A DNA stretch of 64,000 nucleotides from Chthoniobacteraceae bacterium (GTDB lineage: Bacteria; Verrucomicrobiota; Verrucomicrobiia; Chthoniobacterales; Chthoniobacteraceae): NCBI GenBank assembly GCA_947476255.1, contig CANJPY010000002.1:1-64000 (forward strand), read 5' to 3'. A program made the position numbers and the translations under genes. Below are positions 42,251 to 50,357 of this stretch, in pieces; the stretch's first letter is position 1; each line of letters opens with the position of its first letter. The notes beneath the pieces were generated by a model. The model worked only from the letters and a program-made list of their open reading frames with translations. It did not search any database and was not told the DNA's origin.

Positions 42251-45006
42251 GATCCATAAGGGGCTTCCAGCGCGGCCGGTTGTGCGCCTGCGGCGATACC
42301 TTCCAGCACGTCGCTAAACTGGCGCAGTTCACGGGCGCGTTTCTCAAAGTGTTCGCCGCTCGTACTGCTGCAATAAAGCATCTCAGCAGAGGCCACGTTG
42401 TGAACGGTCCCGCAGATGGGACGCTGGCCGTCGATGTGATAGTAAGTGAAGGCCGCGAACTTTTCCCCAGTCTGCTGGTCGGGAAGCGGGTAGCTCATGA
42501 TGGTCTGCTTGGTGATTTCGGGCAGGGCGATGTCGCTAGAAATGTCCTCCAGATCGGCCCGGTCGTTCTGCCGCATCATGAAAAACTGCCGGCTGTTGCC
42601 AAAAACCGCCGAACGAATCCGGCTCTCCTTAAAGCGGGAGTATTGCTGCACGATCGCAATGTTCCAGGTGTTGAACTTCCGCATCTGCGCGTAGCTCTCT
42701 CGCACAATCTTCTCTCCTTCCGGAATATCGAGGAACCGGGCAACTTCCTCGTAAACATTCCGTTTCCGGAGTGCCCGAGGCATCGAAATGATATGTTGCC
42801 TGGTGTAGTTGGTGATGAGGAACCCAGCGGCCGCCTTGAGTTCCTTTGCCGAGTCCGGGATGTACCCAAGCTCAAAGTGGGCGATCTTGCCGGTGAGGGT
42901 GAGATTGCTTTCGCCGTCAAAAAGGGGGCCGTAGTTTCCATCGCGGCACCACGGTCTTAAAAGAGTGGCGATATGGAGCACCTGCTCCCGTTCGGCTCCA
43001 CTGGCTTCCAGTTGCATCAGTTCCTGCAACATTCGATGGGTTGGGAACTGATCTCGGCGAAATGTCGAAAATGCGAGGTTTCGAACGTCCCTTGCCGTCT
43101 CGCTACTTTTAGCAAAGCGAAGCACCTCACCTTCATCGTGTGGCATTAGAAAAGCATGCGCTTCATCTGCATGACTTTTCTGCCAGTCACGAAAATCCAC
43201 GAAGGCATCCAGTCCTGTGGTGCCGACGGCCATTCTCTCTCGTTTGTAACGCCACAGCGCATAGGCATGACGCGCCACCTGCGCCGCTGCCTCTGGATAC
43301 TGGTTGAGCCAGTCTTGATAGACGTCCTCGTAAATCTGGTTCAGATAACGAGTGATCTGAGCCTGACGATAGAGCTGTTTTTCCTCGTCGGCACTGACTC
43401 CGACCATTCGCGCCACAAGAGCCGTGGCCGTAGAAAAGTGCAGCGAGGTTAAGGGGAGACCTGTGGTATCGAGGTAGTTGAGCGTGAGCGCTCCGTCCGG
43501 TTGCAAAATGATCGGCTCGGCATTCGGCTCAACTGTTTTGGTGTAAATCCCATAGGAAAGCCCTTCCTCAATAATAACCGTGTAATCGTAGTAGGCCTCC
43601 GTTTGGGTCAGGAGATCACACACGGTGACGGATTTCCCTGCGCCGCTCATACCGAGGAGAACGGCGTGCTGAGGAGACTGATTGCCCTTTTCCCCGGAGA
43701 ATGTTTTAACGCCCACCAGATTGCCGGCACCGCCGTCGTAGATCGCTTCGGCAGTGGCAAGATGTCCTGTGAACGTCGAGTTCACCGGCAGCATGTCGGC
43801 GAGGTACTGATGCTCCGCGTAGAGTTTTCGGTGCGCGTATTTTCCCCAAAGCCATCCGGGCCACGTTTGGTAAAACAGCTTCCGCGTCGTCGAAGGAAGG
43901 CTGCTCTCAAAATACTGGGCGCCGTTCATCGAGTTGATGGCGCTTTTGACGGCCATGGTTTTCGCAATCAGACCGGCCTTCGTTTTGTCCCAAACCCGCA
44001 CAATGAAATGTGCGTTGAAGGGGAGTGTGTGTCCGTTGGAGAGAGCCTCGATTTTGCGCTCCTTCTTTTGCATAGCCGCCTTGAGCGACAGCTTTCCTTC
44101 GCTCGCGAAATCTCCGGAGATCCGCTCGTGCGCCTTTTCTTCTTTGGTGATCTCGCGCCCCACCGGCAACGGATCGACGTTTACCGTGATCGTGTAATCC
44201 AGCAGTCGCAAATTGGTAAGCCGGTGAATAATTCCCGGGAACGTCATCTTGGGCCAGCGCGTGAGGACGATTACCGAGTGATAAAACCCGTCCATCCAAA
44301 AACCAAAGTCGGTCCCTGCGGAACCTTCGCTGTGCCAGCAATTTTCCTGAATGGAACGCTCTTTATCGAAAGTCTCGCCTGCGTCGTAATCGAAGCGTTC
44401 CGCATAAGACGGATTCAAGAAACCTGCGTAATGCCGGTAATGGTCAGCGTCCGTCATCGGCTCGATTCGGGCACCTTGCCCGCTAAAGGTCGCGACTAAC
44501 ATCTCGTGAATTTGGGCGAACTCCTGCTGCAACTGATCGAGCAGATGCTCGTAATGATGCGTCAGAGTGGCGCTTGAGGCATCAAATGCGGGAGCAGTTT
44601 CGATCTTCCGTGAAACATAGAAAACGAGCTTCTGTCGGCGGAGTCGTCGTCCGACCATGGCTTTCCAAAAGCGAAGGAAACGTTCGTTTCGGTTACGCCG
44701 GGTCCACGGATTTTGGGCGCTGCGCGTCTCCTCCTGATAGCGCAATAGTTCGCGACGGTAGTCAGAATCGCAGTACCACTGGATTTGCATGCGCTGGTTT
44801 TCTCCCAGTGAAGCCAGCATCACGGACAATTGATCTTGAAAGGCATTCAGCTCGGAGGCTGGGGCGTTATTGAAATCAGGCGCCTCAAAGAGGAATCCCT
44901 TTGAAACAAAACCGCCCTTCTGAAGTCCGTTGAATACGAGCAGATCTTTTACAAAGTGCCCGTTGGGAGCCTGTGCCGAAATCGATTCAATGGGCCACAT
45001 AATCAT
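42247..45006 (-). CDS. virB4: VirB4/TrbE-like secretion ATPase
   Basis: The 919-aa protein has Walker A GMSGAGKS near residue 452 and C-terminal AAA motifs, including IAIVQQYSRF and GNSRQFFMMRQNDRADLEDI. The N-terminal half carries conserved CagE/TrbE/VirB segments (FGFWMDGFYHSVIVLTRWP). It powers pilus assembly and substrate transfer. With no VirB11 in this window, it and the coupling protein are the only clear channel ATPases. It overlaps VirB3 by 20 bases. Confidence 0.92.
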   Translation of the reverse strand: MIMWPIESISAQAPNGHFVKDLLVFNGLQKGGFVSKGFLFEAPDFNNAPASELNAFQDQLSVMLASLGENQRMQIQWYCDSDYRRELLRYQEETRSAQNPWTRRNRNERFLRFWKAMVGRRLRRQKLVFYVSRKIETAPAFDASSATLTHHYEHLLDQLQQEFAQIHEMLVATFSGQGARIEPMTDADHYRHYAGFLNPSYAERFDYDAGETFDKERSIQENCWHSEGSAGTDFGFWMDGFYHSVIVLTRWPKMTFPGIIHRLTNLRLLDYTITVNVDPLPVGREITKEEKAHERISGDFASEGKLSLKAAMQKKERKIEALSNGHTLPFNAHFIVRVWDKTKAGLIAKTMAVKSAINSMNGAQYFESSLPSTTRKLFYQTWPGWLWGKYAHRKLYAEHQYLADMLPVNSTFTGHLATAEAIYDGGAGNLVGVKTFSGEKGNQSPQHAVLLGMSGAGKSVTVCDLLTQTEAYYDYTVIIEEGLSYGIYTKTVEPNAEPIILQPDGALTLNYLDTTGLPLTSLHFSTATALVARMVGVSADEEKQLYRQAQITRYLNQIYEDVYQDWLNQYPEAAAQVARHAYALWRYKRERMAVGTTGLDAFVDFRDWQKSHADEAHAFLMPHDEGEVLRFAKSSETARDVRNLAFSTFRRDQFPTHRMLQELMQLEASGAEREQVLHIATLLRPWCRDGNYGPLFDGESNLTLTGKIAHFELGYIPDSAKELKAAAGFLITNYTRQHIISMPRALRKRNVYEEVARFLDIPEGEKIVRESYAQMRKFNTWNIAIVQQYSRFKESRIRSAVFGNSRQFFMMRQNDRADLEDISSDIALPEITKQTIMSYPLPDQQTGEKFAAFTYYHIDGQRPICGTVHNVASAEMLYCSSTSGEHFEKRARELRQFSDVLEGIAAGAQPAALEAPYGS

Positions 45007-45340
45007 TGGAAGCTAACGGATGCCGGAGTGTTGGAGGCGTGTTGGGCGTCAGTCCGGATCCGTTAAGACAGGTGTCGAGCAGGTCTATGTCGTAACCGGC
45101 GGGTTTCCCTTGTCGAAATCCGAAGACGTACGCAAGAGAAGCTGCGATAGGCACTACGGACACTAGAATAGAGCTGGTCAGGCCGCAGTGGAGGGCACTG
45201 AACAGCACGAGGAGCAGGGCCACCGAGAAAGATCCTCCGCCAACCATCACCCAAAACAAACTGCCATCGAGCCCCCAGGTCTTACCGCTGGAGTCGTTAG
45301 CGCTGTTTGTGTCTGAAAATCGGAGCTCGACGGCTTTCAT
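44987..45340 (-). CDS. VirB3/TrbD-like small membrane protein
   Basis: The 117-aa product starts at ATG 45340, sharing one base with the VirB2 stop; a longer frame to 45502 overlaps VirB2 and is rejected. Two adjacent hydrophobic segments (LFWVMVGGGSFSVALLLVLFSAL and SILVSVVPIAASLAYVFGF) and the position between VirB2 and VirB4 indicate a VirB3/TrbD role in pilus assembly. The soluble ends are not conserved by eye. Confidence 0.72.
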   Translation of the reverse strand: MKAVELRFSDTNSANDSSGKTWGLDGSLFWVMVGGGSFSVALLLVLFSALHCGLTSSILVSVVPIAASLAYVFGFRQGKPAGYDIDLLDTCLNGSGLTPNTPPTLRHPLASNDYVAH

Positions 45341-45636
45341 TAGAAAGCGCCGATATCGACCGTGGAACCACCGAGTCCAAACGCCGTGAAAAGCGCCTTC
45401 ACGATGGCGGGCGCACCCGCGATGATCAGCCCGCCAATGATGGAGAGTTTGCCCGAATCGGTGTCGCCCCGTCGGATGGCAAACCCGCCGCTGACCACAC
45501 AAATGGTCCCAAAGATAAACCCGATGAGCATCACAATGCCCATCGCTTTGCTGGTCCCATCGACCAAGCCGCCTACTTGTGCAAACATTGGAACGATCCG
45601 CATTGAGCCAGCCATTAGTGAGAAGTTCATACGCAT
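45340..45636 (-). CDS. VirB2/TrbC-like pilin
   Basis: The 98-aa product from ATG 45636 (ATG 45630 also possible) has two hydrophobic segments (GIVMLIGFIFGTICVVSGGFAI and SIIGGLIIAGAPAIVKALFTAFG), the hallmark of VirB2/TrbC pilins. An upstream open frame to 45834 crosses the operator and is rejected. It is the first gene of the minus-strand secretion operon, 26-34 bases after a shared dyad operator. A Sec-type leader is short or absent, so maturation is uncertain. Confidence 0.8.
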   Translation of the reverse strand: MRMNFSLMAGSMRIVPMFAQVGGLVDGTSKAMGIVMLIGFIFGTICVVSGGFAIRRGDTDSGKLSIIGGLIIAGAPAIVKALFTAFGLGGSTVDIGAF

Positions 45637-45661
45637 CAGAATCGACACGAGCTGAGATGCT

Positions 45662-45681
45662 TTTGTTCCACCGGTGGAACA
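45662..45681. promoter_or_regulatory. Perfect 18-bp palindrome, candidate shared operator
   Basis: TGTTCCACCGGTGGAACA at 45664-45681 is fully palindromic. Nineteen of 20 bases match 10028-10047 upstream of the relaxase. It lies between the divergent VirB2 gene (ATG 45636 or 45630) and the Clp-like gene (GTG 45712), so it can control both. Confidence 0.75.
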
Positions 45682-45711
45682 GCGTTGGTTTTTCTCAAAC
45701 GATTTTAATTC

Positions 45712-46605
45712 GTGCCACACAATCCACAGGATCCCGGATGCTCCCTCTCCAGACTCGCGTCTCTCGAACGCCATCTTCTGGAACACATACGTGGTCAGGA
45801 ACATGTTATCTCTCGACTCGCGGCTGCACTGCAAAGATCCGAGCTCGGGCTATGTAAAGAGGGACGCCCAAAAGGCAGTTTCCTTTTCCTCGGTCCAACA
45901 GGCGTTGGCAAAACCGAGGTCACGATTGCCTTCACACGCTACCTGCTCGGCAGTCGGGCATTGTTCCGATTCGATATGTCCGAGTACCAGTTGCAGGAGA
46001 GCCTCGGCGTGCTGCTTGATTCGATTGCTTCCGCGCATTCACAACACGCAAAGGGGACGCTTTTGTTCGATGAAATCGAAAAGGCGCATCCTCGCATTCT
46101 GGATGTATTTCTACAGATCCTAGATGCTGCGCGAGTGACGACCACAGCAGGAAAGACGTTGGATCTGAGCGGGTTTTATATCGTGTTTACGTCGAACCTG
46201 GCTTCCTCCGATGTGTTGGAGCTGCAACATTCCACGTTCGCGACTTTGGAGCGCCATGTCCTGGCACGTGCTCAACAGCAGATGCGACCCGAGCTGTATG
46301 CCCGTATCGGCGAGAAGCTTGTTTTCAGCAAATTGAGCTACGACGTACAGGTTCAAATCGCCCGGATGTTTCTGGACCACGAGGTGACTTTCCTGCGCGA
46401 GCGGGGGCACGTTCTTGTTCCAAACGGCTCTGTGTTACCGTTCTTAGTAAGGCGCGGATTTCACCCGCGACTCGGAGCACGCCCGCTTCGCGGTGCCGTC
46501 GAAAAATATGTTGGCGAGGCTGTGGTTCGTGACCTCATTGCCGGCGGGACAGGAAGCGGCGAACTCGCGGTGGGCGCTGGAGGAGAGCGGTTGCGTGTTG
46601 GGTGA
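45712..46605 (+). CDS. Single-ring Clp-like AAA+ ATPase divergent from the secretion operon
   Basis: The 297-aa product carries Walker A GPTGVGKT, Walker B LLFDEIEKAHP, a sensor 1 FTSN and the ClpB D2-small segment with sensor-2 GARPLRG. These match the AAA_2 plus D2-small domains of ClpA/B, lacking the N-domain and first ring. The start is a GTG, 31 bases from the shared palindrome. It is divergent from the secretion operon. It might unfold a relaxosome or secretion component, or act in place of the missing VirB11 ATPase; this is conjecture. Confidence 0.85.
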   Translation: MPHNPQDPGCSLSRLASLERHLLEHIRGQEHVISRLAAALQRSELGLCKEGRPKGSFLFLGPTGVGKTEVTIAFTRYLLGSRALFRFDMSEYQLQESLGVLLDSIASAHSQHAKGTLLFDEIEKAHPRILDVFLQILDAARVTTTAGKTLDLSGFYIVFTSNLASSDVLELQHSTFATLERHVLARAQQQMRPELYARIGEKLVFSKLSYDVQVQIARMFLDHEVTFLRERGHVLVPNGSVLPFLVRRGFHPRLGARPLRGAVEKYVGEAVVRDLIAGGTGSGELAVGAGGERLRVG

Positions 46606-46638
46606 GTTATTGCGCCAGGTGGCTAACGCGAAGGTTTT

Positions 46639-46932
46639 TTAGCGCGGGCAATCTGCCTGCTTCAAATCCATGTTACCGTGAAGGATGCGCAGCACCTGAA
46701 TGGCAGATATTTCAACACGATAGAATATCAAGTGGTTGCGAAAGAGAAGACTGCGAATGCCGGGAATAATTTCATCCCTCTTTCGACCAAGCTCAGGGTG
46801 TTCGATGAGTTCCAGCGCACGTTCTCTAAGTCCCTCAAGATACTTGTCTGCTGCAGATTCGTCATGGCCAGCGATATACGCCCAAATATCTAGCAAGTCC
46901 TCCCTTGCTGGAGTCGTGAGTTCGAGCCTCAT
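46639..46932 (-). CDS. parE: RelE/ParE-family toxin
   Basis: The 97-aa product starts at ATG 46932, overlapping the antitoxin stop by four bases. MRLELTTPAREDLLDIWAYIA, LIEHPELGRKRDEI and LLFRNHLIFYRVE...ILRILHGNMD are the standard RelE/ParE toxin blocks. ParE toxins target DNA gyrase. With the antitoxin it should stabilise the element by killing cells that lose it. An upstream extension to 47022 lies within the antitoxin and is rejected. Confidence 0.92.
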   Translation of the reverse strand: MRLELTTPAREDLLDIWAYIAGHDESAADKYLEGLRERALELIEHPELGRKRDEIIPGIRSLLFRNHLIFYRVEISAIQVLRILHGNMDLKQADCPR

Positions 46933-47192
46933 GCTTGGCGGCGTTTCCTCGCCAACATCTTCAGTTCCTCGGTAACCGCAGGTGTCCACTCCTGCAATTC
47001 TCCCCGGTCTGCCGCTGTGCATCCCGTTTGTAGAGCATCTCGCAGATTGCCGAGCGTTTTGGATTCGAGCGTCTCAAGGTGAAACAATTCACGAAGGGCC
47101 TCGCGGATTACCTCACTAGCCGAGGTATAGAATCCGCTGCTGACCTTCTGCTGGACCCACCTCTCCATTTCCGGCGTGAGGGAAACATTCAT
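46929..47192 (-). CDS. parD: ParD-like antitoxin
   Basis: The 87-aa protein opens with a ribbon-helix-helix domain (MNVSLTPEMERWVQQKV...FYTSASEVIREALRELF), the DNA-binding half of ParD/CopG antitoxins, followed by a helical toxin-binding tail. It is first in the operon with ParE. It sits between the integrase and the toxin, 60 bases from the integrase stop, and probably represses its own promoter. Confidence 0.92.
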   Translation of the reverse strand: MNVSLTPEMERWVQQKVSSGFYTSASEVIREALRELFHLETLESKTLGNLRDALQTGCTAADRGELQEWTPAVTEELKMLARKRRQA

Positions 47193-47252
47193 GGGATAAC
47201 GCTACCTCGAATAACAGACTTTGTCAAAAATCGTTATTAAAGGGCGTCTTCC

Positions 47253-48476
47253 TTATCTGCCCTTCTGATCGCGAATCTGTGTCGGCAACAGCCCCCAGAA
47301 CTCTTCCGCCAATTTCCGCGTGATGATTTCTCCGCTGACAGTCCGAACGGCTCGGTAATGCCTGAAAAGTGTGTCTTCGGATTCTTCGTGTCCCATCTGC
47401 GCCTTTAACAAAGAGGTGTTTTGATGCATGGCGTAGTGCATCGTGGCAAACGTATGCCGGAGCCCGTCATGGAGTTGAACCAATTTTGAGGCGCTTCGGA
47501 GGGCTCTCCAGCGGCCCGGGAATGTCTCGGGAATAAAGGCGGTCTGCTCCGGACACCTGTGCCGCCAGACACGAAACCACGCGGTTGCAACTGGCGAGAG
47601 CTCAATCACCCGCTGTTTGTTCGTTTTGCTTGAACGAGCGTCCACGACCAAAGTGCGCCCGACAACGTCCAGATTGGAGAGCGGCGTTCTCTTGATTTCC
47701 TCCGGACGAACCCCGCAAAAGACGGCTGCGGCAAGGTACCCCAAGAAGGATTGGTAAGGGACGTAAAGAGCCTCCTGGTTGCTGCGGTCGATCGACTTGT
47801 GCTTTCCCAAGAAGGCTGTGTGAAAAAGGCGCCTGATTTCTCTCGGCCCGTAACTGAGAATCTCCCCACGCTGAGGTTTGGGCAGCTTGATTTTGTTGTC
47901 CTCTCCTTTGACCGGGTTTAGAGGAATGTATTTCGCCAAGCGGGCGAATTCGAGGAAGCTGCGGGCGGTCTTAAGACGGTTATGCTGGGTGTCGGGAGCG
48001 AGGTTGTTCTGAGTAACCCACCGTTGGACCTTCTCCCGGCTGATGTCGCCTACTGGAATGTCCCCAAGGAACCGGAAAAGGCTTTCGAGATTCGGTTTCT
48101 GGAGGTCGTCTACGTATTTTGGGGAGTTCACACGCCTCTGTTCGTCCAAAAACTCGCGTCCGATCTGGATAAGGTCGGGCGCCTCAAGGAGAGGCCGGTG
48201 GTGGGTCAGGTAAAAGTTGGTGGCTTCCAGAATCGTTGCGCCGACACCGGCTAGTCTATCCAGGCAGGTTGTGAAGAGAACCCGGTCATGAGGGGAAAGA
48301 GCATACCCGGCAATGCCGTCCTGCCGGAGGGAGGATTTGAACGAACGGGCGAAATTCTCGGCATCTTCGCGACTGGAAAAATATTTCTGGAGGCGGCGTC
48401 CGTTCACCACCCCGAGGTCGGCTTGCCATTTGACCACACCGGACGGGTACTTCTTTTGTCGAATCTTCACATCCAC
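47253..48476 (-). CDS. int: Tyrosine recombinase, integrase of the element
   Basis: The 407-aa integrase has an N-terminal arm-binding/SAM-like part (VKIRQKKYPSGVVKW) and a C-terminal catalytic domain with Arg I in FCGVRPEEIKR, Arg II in DGLRHTFAT, the H/W position in MGHEE and the nucleophile Tyr in LFRHYRAV. In box II, Asp replaces the usual His, a variation seen in some phage integrases with N-x-L-R. GTG 48476 is chosen because GTG 48527 would make the arm-like repeats at 48505-48527 coding. It lies 183 bases from the tRNA-Gly target. Confidence 0.92.
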   Translation of the reverse strand: MDVKIRQKKYPSGVVKWQADLGVVNGRRLQKYFSSREDAENFARSFKSSLRQDGIAGYALSPHDRVLFTTCLDRLAGVGATILEATNFYLTHHRPLLEAPDLIQIGREFLDEQRRVNSPKYVDDLQKPNLESLFRFLGDIPVGDISREKVQRWVTQNNLAPDTQHNRLKTARSFLEFARLAKYIPLNPVKGEDNKIKLPKPQRGEILSYGPREIRRLFHTAFLGKHKSIDRSNQEALYVPYQSFLGYLAAAVFCGVRPEEIKRTPLSNLDVVGRTLVVDARSSKTNKQRVIELSPVATAWFRVWRHRCPEQTAFIPETFPGRWRALRSASKLVQLHDGLRHTFATMHYAMHQNTSLLKAQMGHEESEDTLFRHYRAVRTVSGEIITRKLAEEFWGLLPTQIRDQKGR

Positions 48477-48504
48477 CCATCGCACGGGATGGACAGGGCC
48501 GCTG

Positions 48505-48527
48505 GAAAATCGTGCACAATCGTGCAC
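48505..48527 (+). repeat. Possible integrase arm-type sites, right end
   Basis: GAAAATCGTGCACA (48505-48518) and ATCGTGCAC (48519-48527) are repeats of the left-end motif at 64-77. They lie just upstream of the integrase start and precede a T run, as at the left end. Confidence 0.5.
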
Positions 48528-48597
48528 GCTTTTTTTGTCATTTGGCGTGCATTGGTGACCCTCGCTGTCCCGTGGTGGCCCTTGAGATCAGGGCAAC

Positions 48598-48639
48598 AAA
48601 AAGGCCTGTAAGGTGCTCTTTACAGAGTAATTACAGGCC
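48598..48639 (-). terminator. Terminator of the tRNA-Gly gene
   Basis: On the minus strand, GGCCTGTAA pairs with TTACAGGCC (48603-48611 with 48631-48639), then a run of five T (48598-48602). It lies 20 bases beyond the tRNA 3' end. Because it is left of the attachment core, it is carried by the element rather than the host. Confidence 0.75.
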
Positions 48640-48658
48640 GGAGAGGAGGTTGAAAAGA

Positions 48659-48732
48659 TGGAGCGGGTAGAGGGAATCGAACCCTCCTAGCCAGCTTGGA
48701 AGGCTGGAGCTTTACCACTAAGCTATACCCGC
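48659..48732 (-). tRNA. tRNA-Gly (anticodon TCC), integration target
   Basis: The minus strand folds into a full cloverleaf: acceptor GCGGGTA/TACCCGC, D arm GCTTAGTGGTAAAGC, anticodon stem CCAGC/GCTGG with loop CTTCCAA (anticodon TCC), T stem GAGGG/CCCTC with TTCGATT loop, discriminator T and an encoded CCA. The attachment repeat covers the anticodon arm to the T stem, so the 3' half of the present gene was probably supplied by the element. Confidence 0.96.
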
Positions 48733-49059
48733 GTGCGCTTCGGCAACGGACGGACGCCATACTGCCCACTCTTTGCCTACACTTGCAAGCCGGAATCTTT
48801 CCTTAAAACGAGTGCCAAAGTGACTGCACGCGCGACTTTTGCTCGCCTGCTACGCAAACGTGCCGGCTAAAATGCCTTTTGAAGGCTGTGGTGCGAGTCC
48901 ATACAATGCGGAACACTTGCCCAGAAAACCGAAGTAAGGCGTCCCTAAATCTGGCCGCGCGGCCCCATCTCGCAACAGGGGTTGATGCGGTGGCCCCCCC
49001 CCCCGAAATACTTGAAATTACAGACTACCGTTTTAAACTAGGCCGCTCCAGCCCCCCCT
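48733..49059. other. Gene-free host sequence with an 11-base C tract
   Basis: This lies between the tRNA and the SGNH hydrolase gene. A run of eleven C occurs at 48994-49004, about 55 bases before the hydrolase start. A short open frame at 48879-49067 has no protein-like features. No clear promoter was recognised. Confidence 0.4.
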
Positions 49060-50217
49060 ATGACTAAGTTTCTTCTTCTTTGCCTGTTGTCGTTGCTTGC
49101 AGGTACCTCTGCTTACTCCCAAACGCCTCCGGTTGGGGCCGTAAAGGCCGGAGACATCTCAAAGCTTGACCCTGCAATGGCAGCAAGTCGGAATGAGGGG
49201 GCGGAAGTGGAGTGGCACGACGTTACGAAGTGGGGCCTCGAGGGGCGGGCGTGGACTGAGATGGAGCGACTTCGTTATTTTGACCGCCTGCCAGCGGAAG
49301 CCGAGAAGACCGTCACGCCGGCGGTTTGGAAGTTGAGCCGGGACAGTGCGGGGATGATGGTGCGTTTCAAAACAGACGCGACGGCGTTGCATGTGCATGT
49401 GAAGCTGATGAAGGAGCAGCTTGGCATGCCTCATATGCCTGCAACAGGCGTGAGCGGCGTTGATTTTTATGCGAGGGACGACTCTGGGAAATGGCGGTGG
49501 GTGATGGTGACAAAACCCGCGTCGCAGGAAATGAAGGTGGAGGTCATCAAGGGTTTGGCGCCGGGGATCCGCGAGTACGCGGCGTATTTGCCGCTTTATA
49601 ACGGAGTCGAGGTTCTGGAGATTGGCGTGCCCAAAGGGGCCGTTTTTGAAGGCCTCGCGCCCCGGCAGAAGCCTGTCGTGTTTTATGGCACATCGATTAC
49701 CCACGGCGCGTGCGCAAGCCGCCCTGGAATGGTGCACACCGCCATCTTGGGGCGAAGGTTGGACGAGCCTGTGGTAAATCTTGGATTCTCCGGCAATGGC
49801 AGGATGGACGCGGCTGTGGGTGAGTTTCTTGGAAAGATCGATGCATCCGTTTATGTGGTCGATTGCCTTCCTAACATGGGACCGGCCGATGTTACGGCTA
49901 AATGCGCGCCCCTCGTTCGCCAGTTGCGCAGCACAAAGCCAACAACGCCAATTATTCTTGTGGAAGACCGTCGGTTTTCAAACGACTGGATCACACCAGC
50001 CAAAGCGAAATTTCATGCTGATAACCATGCCGCTCTGAAAGCTGCGTTTGATACTTTGCAGGCAGAGGGCGTTAAAAATCTGCACTACATCACCGGCGAT
50101 GCGCTCTATGGCACCGATTCGGAGGGCGCGACCGATGCGTCACACGCCAACGACTTGGGATTCATGCGTCAGGCGGACATCTTCGAGCCGGTGCTGCGGA
50201 AAGCCCTGGCACGGTGA
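49060..50217 (+). CDS. Secreted SGNH/GDSL-type hydrolase
   Basis: The 385-aa protein has a Sec signal peptide (LLLCLLSLLAGTSAYSQ), an N-terminal beta domain (residues ~60-190) and a C-terminal SGNH domain. FYGTSITHG puts the nucleophile Ser at 212, LGFSGNGRMD supplies the Gly and Asn blocks, and DASHAND near 360 the Asp-His pair. This two-domain form occurs in SGNH_hydro_N/GDSL_3 esterases that deacylate polysaccharides or glycans. It is the first chromosomal gene after the element and stands alone. Confidence 0.88.
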   Translation: MTKFLLLCLLSLLAGTSAYSQTPPVGAVKAGDISKLDPAMAASRNEGAEVEWHDVTKWGLEGRAWTEMERLRYFDRLPAEAEKTVTPAVWKLSRDSAGMMVRFKTDATALHVHVKLMKEQLGMPHMPATGVSGVDFYARDDSGKWRWVMVTKPASQEMKVEVIKGLAPGIREYAAYLPLYNGVEVLEIGVPKGAVFEGLAPRQKPVVFYGTSITHGACASRPGMVHTAILGRRLDEPVVNLGFSGNGRMDAAVGEFLGKIDASVYVVDCLPNMGPADVTAKCAPLVRQLRSTKPTTPIILVEDRRFSNDWITPAKAKFHADNHAALKAAFDTLQAEGVKNLHYITGDALYGTDSEGATDASHANDLGFMRQADIFEPVLRKALAR

Positions 50218-50357
50218 GTAAAGACGGTCGGCCGGCAGCGTCCGAAATCCAACCGCACCGCGCTACGTTTTCTGGTCCACGCGCCGACTGGCTTCAGCCA
50301 TCCACAAAATCAATGAGAGCAAGGTGCCTCGAGGGCCTTTAGCCTTTCATGCGAGCA

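Larger units (their letters stand above)
1..48706. mobile_element. Integrative and conjugative element in tRNA-Gly(TCC)
   Basis: A 24-bp sequence at positions 1-24 is repeated exactly at 48683-48706, inside a tRNA-Gly gene. A tyrosine recombinase lies beside that tRNA. Between the repeats are a MobF relaxase, a coupling protein, a Trb/VirB-type secretion operon, a primase-helicase module, ArdC, ParDE and defence genes, which is the content expected of an ICE. The distance between equivalent repeat bases is 48682 bp, the predicted size of the excised circle. The window starts inside the left repeat, so that repeat may extend further left. Genes right of the tRNA look like ordinary chromosome. 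Excision and transfer are inferred, not seen. Confidence 0.88.

Noticed and set aside
43501-44499. 332-aa plus-strand open frame
   Set aside because: It is antisense to VirB4 and has no domain-like blocks; a GC-rich coding-strand shadow.
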